Source of the DNA: Roseimicrobium gellanilyticum
Lineage (GTDB): Bacteria > Verrucomicrobiota > Verrucomicrobiia > Verrucomicrobiales > Verrucomicrobiaceae
Length of the DNA: 64,000 nt
Assembly: GCF_003315205.1 (NCBI RefSeq)
Contig: NZ_QNRR01000005.1
Span: 372,001-436,000, forward strand
Direction: 5' to 3'
Part shown: positions 1 through 7,923 of the stretch, piece by piece
Position numbering within the stretch: the first letter of the stretch is position 1
Layout of the letters: every line of letters begins with the position of its first letter
The notes under the pieces: generated by a model
The model's database searches: none
What the model saw: the letters and a program-made list of their open reading frames with translations, nothing else
What the model was told of the DNA's origin: nothing
Program-made: the position numbers and the translations under genes

Positions 1-420
1 CCAGAGCGGTGTATCAGGAGGCCACACGATTTCATTCCGCCCTGCAAAGGCGCCGGCATAGGGTTGCGATTCCGCGAAAGTACTCGCCTGATGCACCCAA
101 TCCGGAGCCAGGAGACAGTCGTCATCCACCATGGCCACCCAGGTGGCACTGCTGTGGCGTACACCGGTGCAGCGGGCGTAGGCGACTCCGGGCCGTGGCT
201 CGTCCACGACACGCAGCAAAGGAATGCGCGAATCCTGCGCGTAGCGTTCAGCGACGGAGTTGGTTTCATCCGTGCAGGCATTGGTGACCACCAGTACGTC
301 CCAGCGGACGATCGCCGGGACCTGCTGCATCGCGATCGCCTCCAGCGTCGCTGCGAGGGACGGGGCGCGATTGTGCGTGCAGATGATCAGCGTGAGCTGT
401 GTGACGTGACCTTCAGCCAT
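1..420 (-). CDS. GT2 family glycosyltransferase, 3' part cut by window edge
   Basis: The first 140 codons of a glycosyltransferase are visible and the frame runs open off the window start. The N-terminus reads TLIICTHNRAPSL, the usual GT2 opening strand, followed by VVTNACTDET and an acidic triad VDDD at residues 98-101 that would bind the metal and the nucleotide sugar. These are hallmarks of an inverting GT-A fold enzyme acting on the cytoplasmic face. It follows the ArnC-like transferase by about 50 bases on the same strand, so the two are probably co-transcribed. Donor and acceptor cannot be told. The start at base 420 is the only in-frame ATG near the conserved strand. Confidence 0.85.
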   Translation of the reverse strand, partial: MAEGHVTQLTLIICTHNRAPSLAATLEAIAMQQVPAIVRWDVLVVTNACTDETNSVAERYAQDSRIPLLRVVDEPRPGVAYARCTGVRHSSATWVAMVDDDCLLAPDWVHQASTFAESQPYAGAFAGRNEIVWPPDTPLW

Positions 421-471
421 GCAGATGGAAGCATGGTTGGTTCAACAGAGGTGTGCCACAACATTCAATGC

Positions 472-1497
472 TCAAACAGGGGGCTGAGCCTGGCCGGGTG
501 GAGTCACTGTGGGCTTCTGGTTTTCGGCAAGGTTGAGCGTGTAGTCCACGAGCCACAAGGGGCGGCGTTTCACTTCCGCGTAGGTGCGACCCAGGTACTC
601 TCCCAGCAGGCCGGCCGACAGCGAGATGACGCTCAGGTTGAGCAGCAGCAGGAAGAGCAGCGTCATGAAGCCGGGAGGCGCGTGTTTGCCGAACATCAGC
701 AGAACAATCTGCACCGGCACGAGGGCCAGCGTGAACAACAACACGAGCGCGCCAAAGGCGGAGAAGAGGCGCAGCGGCTTGAGTGAGAACCCAAAGACGG
801 CATTGGCCATTACGCTCACGAGGCCGGCGATGAATCCCGTGCCACCGACAAGCCGGCCTTCCTGGCCGAACTGCCTGCCACGCCGCACATACGGGATCCC
901 GAGCTGCTTGAAGCCCAGCCAGTGGATCATGCCGCGTACGTAGCGGTTTGATTCAGGCAACTGGATGAAGGCGTCCCGCACCCGACGGGAAATGAGCCGA
1001 AAGTCCCCGCTGTGCGCGGGCATGGGATGATCGGAGAGCCAGCGGATGGCGCGCATGGCCCACATGGTGATCGCGATGCGCCAGGCAGGCTCTCCCGTGC
1101 GTCGGCTGCGCACGCCGTAGACGATCTCGTAGCCCTCGTCCCAGTGCTTCAGGAAGTCGGCAATCATCTCGGGTGGATCCTGCAGATCCACGTCGATGAC
1201 CACAATCGCCTGGCCACGGGCCAGCGTCATGCCTGCGGTGATGGAGTTTTGGTAGCCAAAGTTGCGGCTCAGGCGCACGTACTTCCACTGGGGATCCTGC
1301 CGGGTGATGTCCTGCATGATCTTCTCCGTTCCATCCGTGCTCCCATTGTCGGTGACCAGCACTTCGTACGTCCTGCCAAAGCCTTGCAGAAGTTTGTTCA
1401 GTTCTTCCCTCGCGAGCGGCAGGGCCTGTTCTTCGTTATACACAGGCACGACTACTGTCAGCACCGGTCCGTCATTGGAATCTGGAGCACCGTTCAT
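472..1497 (-). CDS. ArnC/GtrB-like polyprenyl-phosphate glycosyltransferase
   Basis: The 341-residue protein has the GT2 opening LTVVVPVYNEEQAL near residue 13, the metal-binding IDVDLQDPP at 101-109 and SRNFGYQNSITAGM, all typical of the DPM1/ArnC/GtrB group. Two C-terminal hydrophobic segments (about 260-280 and 290-312) are followed by GEYLGRTYAEVKRRP, the family's usual tail. Known members transfer a sugar from a nucleotide donor to undecaprenyl phosphate at the inner face of the membrane. The frame is open further upstream, but the ATG at 1497 directly precedes the conserved domain and avoids overlap with the next gene. The product would feed a GT-C type transferase, and the 890-residue membrane protein just upstream is a candidate. 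Confidence 0.88.
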   Translation of the reverse strand: MNGAPDSNDGPVLTVVVPVYNEEQALPLAREELNKLLQGFGRTYEVLVTDNGSTDGTEKIMQDITRQDPQWKYVRLSRNFGYQNSITAGMTLARGQAIVVIDVDLQDPPEMIADFLKHWDEGYEIVYGVRSRRTGEPAWRIAITMWAMRAIRWLSDHPMPAHSGDFRLISRRVRDAFIQLPESNRYVRGMIHWLGFKQLGIPYVRRGRQFGQEGRLVGGTGFIAGLVSVMANAVFGFSLKPLRLFSAFGALVLLFTLALVPVQIVLLMFGKHAPPGFMTLLFLLLLNLSVISLSAGLLGEYLGRTYAEVKRRPLWLVDYTLNLAENQKPTVTPPGQAQPPV

Positions 1498-1549
1498 GGT
1501 CAGTTGAGAATTGTGAGGTGGACGGAAGGTGTGTGGGGCTTGGAGTACT

Positions 1550-4222
1550 TCACTCGAGAGAGCAGGTGAAAACACGGAAGTTGAGGATGCGCGGTTCTCC
1601 GCGAGGCGAGGGCAGTCCACCGCCTTCCACATGGAGTTGGCAGACTTCGTTCGGCAGCAGTGGTCGGGACAGCTTGAGCTGCAGCTCAGCGTAGGTGTGG
1701 ATGTGAGTGCTTGCCAGCACTTCACCGTCCTTGGCGCGCACCTCCAGGGTGGCTCCGTCTTCTCCCGCACCGGGTCCACACTCCACGGTAAGCCGGAGAG
1801 TCTCAACGGATGTCGACCAGATGCCAGGCTTGATTTCCGCATCGTTGGTCACCCACCGGAAGGTTTTGCCATCGTATCGCTCCAGAGGATGCCAGTTTTC
1901 ACCCAGCACTGTTCCCGGTTCTGTAACGTCTGATCTTTTCCGTGCGGGGAAGGCCCGTTTCACGGTGCCGGCGCGGTAGGCCTTGAGCACCGGGGGGGCA
2001 GTCGCACCAGGCTCGACTGCGGCGAAGTGGAAACGAAAGCTCTGCAGGCGTTGGGGATCGAGTGGGAGCTTCACCTGTGTTCTTCCCTCCTTGGGCAGGC
2101 GGATCTTCGCGACTTCGGCTCCTTGATCATTGTGGATGGAGAAGTCCATGGCCAGCTTCTCATAGTCCGAGTCTGGCTTGATACTGAGCGAGAGGTCGAG
2201 GCTCGTCCGGCCCGCGGGATTCACCCAGATGGTGGCATCGTTCTGGAACTCGCGAGATAGCCTCTCGTTTTTGGAGATCCGGCGTTCACCCCACCTCTCG
2301 CCGAGCAAGACACCGGGAGTGAAATCAAAGACGTCAGGCGTGCCGTCGCTCCATTTGGGTAAGCGGAAGATGGGAAGCGGGTTGATGACACCGGGATGCA
2401 GAAGATTCAGCGGACGATACAGACGCGCGGCATCGGGGGCTTCGGCGATGAGCGCTGGCGGCAGCTCCGTGATCAGCCGTGTGGTGCCGTCATAGGAAAG
2501 GCGGAAGGCCACGAGGTTCTCGTATCCATATTCCCCTGAGACGATGAATTCATGGGTGGGAATGATTCCCTTGGGGCCAATCTTGCCAGTGACTTCCGTG
2601 GAGCTGCCATTCACAATGTAGGACGGAGCGCCCAGCACCAGCTCGCTGACGCGGTTCATGTGATAGAGGCCGCCCAGAGGGCTGGAGATACCGTCATCAA
2701 GGACGAACAGCACGGCACTGCCGGGTTCCAGTCGCGGAGACAGCGAGTGGATCTGTTCGAAGACGGAGGTCACCTTTTCGAAGGTGATGCTGGAAATGCG
2801 CCTCTCGTATTGCTGGGAGGTGAAGGTGGCGATGCTGGTGACGCCTGCGATGCCTGCGATGAGCAGGCTCGTTCCGGCACCTCTCCAGCGTACCGGCAGG
2901 AAGGAACCGGCGAGGCACACCAGCGCCGCAAAACAGACCGACTCTCCGGCAGAGGCCAGGAAGTGCGTGCGGAACAAATGAGGGATGTGCAGAAACGGGA
3001 GGAAACCGAAAATCATCGCACCGCCCGCGGCCAAAGCCGCGAACAAAAGTGCCTTCCGTGACGGGCCAGTGGGCTCTGCAGTCGCCAACCGGGGCGCCAG
3101 CCACAAGACCAGCAAGACCATGACAGATACCCCTGCAGCAGCAGGCCAGTACTCCCACAAGGCACCCCGCAAGTTGAAGTACTCGAGGAAAGCCGTCAGG
3201 TGGACCTTGATGGCCGTGGCGATATCGATGTGGCCATGGCTGCCCTTCGTCTGACGCAGCTGGTAGACGTCGCCACCTTTGGAGAGAAGAAACTGAACGA
3301 AGCGGCTGGCAAAGAGCGCCACGGTGCCATTCCATGCGAAGAACCAGAGAAATCCATGCCTGCGGTCCTGCCAGTAACGGTAGACCAGGAATGACAGGAC
3401 CCCTGCCAGTGGGAAGAGTCCTTCCGTGCCCAGAAGGGCCACGCCCAGAGAGAAGCATGCGGCAAAGAGCAGCACTCGGCTGCGGCGTCGGCTGGACACC
3501 AGAAACAACCATGTGGCCAGCAGGATGAAGCACAGCGGACCCCAGTAGAGGCTGGTGGTCCACATGATCATGAAGCGGGAAAGGTCCCCGCGATTCAGAA
3601 CCATCATCACACCCGCAGCCACGGGAAGGATGCGGTCCTTGGGAAGCAATTCGCGAACCACGCCCATCAGGAAGACACCGTTCGCAAGGCACAACAGCGA
3701 GGCCACGATGAGCTGCCCCTCAATCCGGTCAGGGGTGAGCTGGCGTCCGAGCCAGTAGTAGATCATGTTGAGGGGACGGCTCAACCCCTTGTCAAACCCG
3801 GATGACCAGACCTCGCTGCGAAGCATCTGAATCTCATCACCACCACCCCAGAAATGGATCGTGAGAGGGATGAAGAAGGTGACTACGGTGACGCCGGCCA
3901 GCAACAGGATGGTGAGAACCCAGCGCCAGGCGTGCCAGGGTTCCGGCGCGGCGACTGTGAGCGATTCTTCCTTACCAGCCATACGGTTCCAAAGAACCAG
4001 CAGTGCGAGTGTTCCCACGGGGAAGCCAATCATCCAGGGCCACCCCATCAGAATCGGGGAGTGCCGTAGGAAGATCAATGGAAGGGCGAACCAGACGAGG
4101 AGCAGGAGCACCATGCCCAGATCAAGAGCCAGCTTTCGGGTAAAGAATTTCGATGGTTCCGCCACACGTTCCATAATTAGCGCCCAGGAGAGAGCGGCGC
4201 ACACAAAGCATTTTCGGCTCAT
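1550..4222 (-). CDS. large polytopic membrane protein, possible GT-C-like transferase
   Basis: This protein has 890 residues. Roughly the first half holds about 11-12 hydrophobic segments; the second half is soluble and rich in beta-type sequence. A loop after the first membrane segments carries an acidic GGGDEIQ motif near residue 110 and SRPLNMIYYW, as expected for the first periplasmic loop of GT-C enzymes that use lipid-linked sugars; this is an inference from position and acidity. The neighbouring ArnC-like gene would make such a donor. I do not recognise a named family. Translation could also start at the ATG at 4174 (residue 17). The C-terminal half may be two beta-sandwich, carbohydrate-binding-like modules. 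Confidence 0.75.
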   Translation of the reverse strand: MSRKCFVCAALSWALIMERVAEPSKFFTRKLALDLGMVLLLLVWFALPLIFLRHSPILMGWPWMIGFPVGTLALLVLWNRMAGKEESLTVAAPEPWHAWRWVLTILLLAGVTVVTFFIPLTIHFWGGGDEIQMLRSEVWSSGFDKGLSRPLNMIYYWLGRQLTPDRIEGQLIVASLLCLANGVFLMGVVRELLPKDRILPVAAGVMMVLNRGDLSRFMIMWTTSLYWGPLCFILLATWLFLVSSRRRSRVLLFAACFSLGVALLGTEGLFPLAGVLSFLVYRYWQDRRHGFLWFFAWNGTVALFASRFVQFLLSKGGDVYQLRQTKGSHGHIDIATAIKVHLTAFLEYFNLRGALWEYWPAAAGVSVMVLLVLWLAPRLATAEPTGPSRKALLFAALAAGGAMIFGFLPFLHIPHLFRTHFLASAGESVCFAALVCLAGSFLPVRWRGAGTSLLIAGIAGVTSIATFTSQQYERRISSITFEKVTSVFEQIHSLSPRLEPGSAVLFVLDDGISSPLGGLYHMNRVSELVLGAPSYIVNGSSTEVTGKIGPKGIIPTHEFIVSGEYGYENLVAFRLSYDGTTRLITELPPALIAEAPDAARLYRPLNLLHPGVINPLPIFRLPKWSDGTPDVFDFTPGVLLGERWGERRISKNERLSREFQNDATIWVNPAGRTSLDLSLSIKPDSDYEKLAMDFSIHNDQGAEVAKIRLPKEGRTQVKLPLDPQRLQSFRFHFAAVEPGATAPPVLKAYRAGTVKRAFPARKRSDVTEPGTVLGENWHPLERYDGKTFRWVTNDAEIKPGIWSTSVETLRLTVECGPGAGEDGATLEVRAKDGEVLASTHIHTYAELQLKLSRPLLPNEVCQLHVEGGGLPSPRGEPRILNFRVFTCSLE

Positions 4223-4371
4223 AATTCAAGCCATCCCGGTCCGGAGATAATTTTCATTCATATGCGGCCACAGCTTCCACAGGCGCGATTCTGAACGTCT
4301 CTTCACAACTCATCCACGTTTGTGCTTTGTACTTGGTCCGGACCGTGCCATGGATCTCCCGAGGCTCTCCT

Positions 4372-5565
4372 GTGAACATTCTTTTCGCCAACTACGGCCA
4401 GTCTGACAATAACAGCGCATATCACATCGTCGGCTTCGCGAGTGGTCTGGCTGCCCGTGGTCACGACGTCTGCGTGGCGGTGGCAAAGTCCGTGCCGGAC
4501 GGGCAGTTTGAGTCGGTGGGTGGTTTCCGCATGGCGTCCCATCGTACGGCTCTGAAGACGGGCTTTACCTTTGCAGATGGTCGTTCCGCGGATGTCCTTC
4601 ACGTCTGGACGCCGCGGGAGACGATGAGGCTCTTTGCCAGCGCGCATGCTGCGGCGTGGGGGCATGCCTCGCTGGTGGTGCATCTGGAGGACAATGAGGA
4701 GGCGATCTTTGAAAGGTTCACGGGCTGCTCGCTGGAAAAGGCCTGTACGCTTGATGAGCCCTGGCCCAAGGGCCTCATCCACCCGGTTCACTACCGCGGC
4801 TTTTTGAAGTCCGCTCAGGGGGTTACCATGGTACACCGGTGCCTGGAGCCGCTTGTGCCTTCGGAACTTCCGAGGCAGGAAATCGTTCCCGTGATGGACT
4901 TCCGCTTCTTCACCAACGGGGGGGAAAGTCACGCCCTTCGCCGGGAGCTCGGCATCGCCCCGACAACGCGGGTCGTCGTTTTTAATGGCAACGATCACGC
5001 TGCTGCCGCTCTGGATATTCGCCAGCTCTATGAGGCGGTGGATCTGCTGATTGAGGAGGGCATGGATCTGGCATTCGTGCGCACGGGGCACGTCCTGCCT
5101 GCGAACTACGACGGCCTCCATTTCCGTCCCGGCTCCCGTTGCCATGAACTGGGGTTCGTGGAGCGGGGCATGGTCCCTGAAATCATGAGCCTGGCAGACG
5201 TAGCCGTGCAGCCCGGGGATGGTGATTATTTCAATGCCCACCGGCTTCCGGCCAAGGTCCCGGAATACCTCGCCATGGGCAAGCCGTTGGTGATGGGTGA
5301 AACAAACATCGGCCGTGAGCTTGCTGCGGCGGATGCGGCATTGATTCTTCCGGGCATGTCGCCTCGTCAGATGGCTGATGCCATTGCCCGGTTGTTGAAC
5401 GCGCCCACCGAAACCGCAGCCATGGCGGTGCGAGGGCGTGAGTTTGCACGGAGCCGGTTTTCGAGGGATGCGGTGATTCCGCTGTTGGAAAGGTTCTACC
5501 AGAAGTGTCTGCCGGCACCGGCGGTGACACGACCTCAAGTAGGCTCCTGTCAGCTTCGCCGCTGA
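4372..5565 (+). CDS. GT4-like (GT-B fold) glycosyltransferase
   Basis: The 397-residue protein begins with NILFANYGQSDNNSAYHIVGFASGLAARGHDV, the N-terminal Rossmann strand and first helix of GT-B glycosyltransferases. The C-terminal half has HELGFVERGMVPEIMSLADVAVQPG and LPAKVPEYLAMGKPLVMG, the nucleotide-sugar-binding block of the GT4 group. The GTG at 4372 is chosen because GAGG lies seven bases upstream and because the frame before it has only a TTG start and no good site. It is divergent from the membrane protein and leads a plus-strand run of GT2-FkbM fusions and an NRPS. The sugar is unknown. Confidence 0.82.
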   Translation: MNILFANYGQSDNNSAYHIVGFASGLAARGHDVCVAVAKSVPDGQFESVGGFRMASHRTALKTGFTFADGRSADVLHVWTPRETMRLFASAHAAAWGHASLVVHLEDNEEAIFERFTGCSLEKACTLDEPWPKGLIHPVHYRGFLKSAQGVTMVHRCLEPLVPSELPRQEIVPVMDFRFFTNGGESHALRRELGIAPTTRVVVFNGNDHAAAALDIRQLYEAVDLLIEEGMDLAFVRTGHVLPANYDGLHFRPGSRCHELGFVERGMVPEIMSLADVAVQPGDGDYFNAHRLPAKVPEYLAMGKPLVMGETNIGRELAAADAALILPGMSPRQMADAIARLLNAPTETAAMAVRGREFARSRFSRDAVIPLLERFYQKCLPAPAVTRPQVGSCQLRR

Positions 5566-5631
5566 TGCCCTCGAAGGAGTGGGGCCTGCACTTTCGGATT
5601 TACCAAGTTCTCTACGAAAGCAACGCTGCCC

Positions 5632-7833
5632 ATGACTCGCCCTCGCTTCAGTGTTGTCATTCCCACGCGCAATGCGGAAGCGACTCTGGGAGCCACGTTG
5701 AGGACCTGCCTGGAGCAGGAGTTCGAGGACTACGAGATACTCGTCTCCGACAACAGCGCCACGACTGCCACACAGGAGCTGCTCGCAGGTATCAATTCTT
5801 CCAGGATTCGCTGCGTGCGACCGGACAGGACACTGTCCATGCAGGAGAACTGGGAGTTTGCCGTGGAGCAGGCGCAGGGAGAGTTCGTCCTGGTGTTGGG
5901 CAGCGATGATGGTCTCATGCTGCATTCTCTCAGGGAATTGGACCGTCTCTTGAGAATGCTGGACACCAAGCTGCTGCGCTGGGACTCCGTATGCTACCAC
6001 TGGCCGACCGTGCCCGTCCAGGCGCAGCTCCCACCGAATGCGCTTCTGCTGCCATTGAAGCAGATGGATTCCTATCATCCCATTCGCTGGAGGGATTCGC
6101 GAGCCGTGATGTTGGACGCAGCCCATGGAAGGGTGAGCTACGCCGAACTTCCCACGGTGTACTCCTCAGCCGTGCACCACAGCCTTCTGGATGAATTGAG
6201 AAAGCAGACCGGCAAGGTCTTCCATGGTGACTGCCCGGATGTGTACAGCGGATTTGCCCTGGCACACCTTGTGAAGCGTTATTGCTCCCTGGATGCGCCC
6301 CTGTCCATCAATGGGCTCTCAGGTGTGAGCAACGGCGTGGCGACCATCTTCTTGAAGAACAGCTCTCCGATCGCAGAGGACTTTAACGCATTGAACCATG
6401 CGAGAAAGGCCGGACGTGGATGGCAGGAGTGGATTCCTGATCTTTCCCTGTTTTCCACCTGCAGCGCGCACTCGTTTCAGTGTGCCAAGGAGCGCTTGTT
6501 TCCCGAGGATGCAGAACTTTCAATGTGTCGCAGGGAGCTGGCGCAGCGCGTCATGCGCGAGTATCGCTCAGCGAGTGAGACCGAGTGGCAGATGGTGCGT
6601 GGAGCCGTGCGAAAGAGCATGGTGGATGACGCCTCGCTGCTGGCGTGGTTTGACTCGGAATACGCGGATAAATCACTGGCTGCCTGCCCGCCAGCGGATC
6701 GGTACCCGCTGAAGCACTATGGGGGTGCGTACATGCAACTGGATGCCGCGGAGTTTGGTGTGAAGGACGTGTGGGAGGCGGCTCTGCTGTGCGAAAAACT
6801 GCTGGGCTATCGCCAGGAGGGCATCAATGCACACCTGAAGGCAGACGGTGCTACAGCGCTGGAGAGATCGAAGACAAACAATGGTGCCGTGCCCGGAGCG
6901 CCGCGCGAGGGTCTGTATCAGCAGGAGACCGAAGTTGCGATTCTGAAGATCCTCGCTGGAAAGGTGACACGAAAAACCTTCATCGATGTAGGTGCGGAGA
7001 AGGGCTCCTTTGCCAGGGAATTTCTGAAGCTGGGATTTGACGGCGTATTGTTTGAGCCCTTTGCAACGCACCTGCCCGTGCTGGAAAAATTGGTGTCCGG
7101 CACGCGCTCCAAGGTGTTGCCTCTGGCGATCGATGCCACGGATCACGAAGGTCAATTGCATATTGCAACGGATCAGGCGGGGCAGCCGCTGGAGTATTTT
7201 CATTCCCTGCAGCCAGCGCCATCCGCGACGAACTTTTTTCACGGCGCGGCAGTGCCAGTCACCTGCCGTTCTCTGGAGAGCCTGGTGCGTGAAGGGACGA
7301 TTGCGCGAGACGTTGGGATCTTGAAGATCGATACCGAGGGCAACGATTTGCGAGTATTGCAGGGCATGGGACCCGTGCGTGCGGAGGTCTTGATGTGCGA
7401 ATACGTGACCCCCAGATTGTATCCCGACTGGTCATGCTCATTTCCTGAGGGAGTGATGGATGCAGCCAAAGCGATGGGGTATGAACATTGCATAGCGGTG
7501 AGCCGCTTCGACGAGCATGAGGTGGTGGAAAACGATCCAGTTCACTTTGTGGACGGTCAGTGGGGTAATCTTATCTTCATTTCCGATGCGCTCCTGCGCT
7601 CCGCTCAGAAGGAGATCGACGACATCCAGCGTTATGTGCATCGTGAGCATGTGAAAGCCTGTCTGCGAGATCACCAGGTCCTTCTGGAAAAGGAGGCCCG
7701 CATCCAGGATCAGGCGACAGTCTGCCTGGATCAGCAGAGACGGCTGGATGAACGCAGAGCCAAGATCGAAGAGTTGAAGGTCAAGAACGCAGTCCTGAAA
7801 GAAAAGAATGAGCGCCTGCGCACACGCTGCTGA
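5632..7833 (+). CDS. GT2 glycosyltransferase - FkbM methyltransferase fusion, copy 1
   Basis: This is a 733-residue two-enzyme fusion. Residues 1-230 are a GT2 domain (FSVVIPTRNAEATL, metal site GSDDG at 90-94). Residues about 448-660 are an FkbM-type SAM methyltransferase, with FIDVGAEKGSFARE as the SAM loop and ILKIDTEGND as the later conserved block. A middle segment (about 230-440) is unassigned. The last 50 residues are rich in Lys, Glu and Leu and look like a coiled coil. The chain could add a sugar and then O-methylate the product. The next gene is a close tandem copy. No clear ribosome binding site is seen; the ATG sits right at the GT2 strand. Confidence 0.88.
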   Translation: MTRPRFSVVIPTRNAEATLGATLRTCLEQEFEDYEILVSDNSATTATQELLAGINSSRIRCVRPDRTLSMQENWEFAVEQAQGEFVLVLGSDDGLMLHSLRELDRLLRMLDTKLLRWDSVCYHWPTVPVQAQLPPNALLLPLKQMDSYHPIRWRDSRAVMLDAAHGRVSYAELPTVYSSAVHHSLLDELRKQTGKVFHGDCPDVYSGFALAHLVKRYCSLDAPLSINGLSGVSNGVATIFLKNSSPIAEDFNALNHARKAGRGWQEWIPDLSLFSTCSAHSFQCAKERLFPEDAELSMCRRELAQRVMREYRSASETEWQMVRGAVRKSMVDDASLLAWFDSEYADKSLAACPPADRYPLKHYGGAYMQLDAAEFGVKDVWEAALLCEKLLGYRQEGINAHLKADGATALERSKTNNGAVPGAPREGLYQQETEVAILKILAGKVTRKTFIDVGAEKGSFAREFLKLGFDGVLFEPFATHLPVLEKLVSGTRSKVLPLAIDATDHEGQLHIATDQAGQPLEYFHSLQPAPSATNFFHGAAVPVTCRSLESLVREGTIARDVGILKIDTEGNDLRVLQGMGPVRAEVLMCEYVTPRLYPDWSCSFPEGVMDAAKAMGYEHCIAVSRFDEHEVVENDPVHFVDGQWGNLIFISDALLRSAQKEIDDIQRYVHREHVKACLRDHQVLLEKEARIQDQATVCLDQQRRLDERRAKIEELKVKNAVLKEKNERLRTRC

Positions 7834-7923
7834 TACCGCTGTTTGCAGCTTCACGTTTGTGCGAATGCTCTCCACAAGTATCGACCAGAAGTGACATCTC
7901 AGACGATATTGATATCACCACTC

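Noticed and set aside
4303-6126. Long open frame on the minus strand opposite the GT4-like and first GT2-FkbM genes
   Set aside because: Its translation is Arg/His/Gln-rich with no domain. It mirrors the plus-strand genes, which carry clear family motifs; GC-rich codons leave such antisense frames open.
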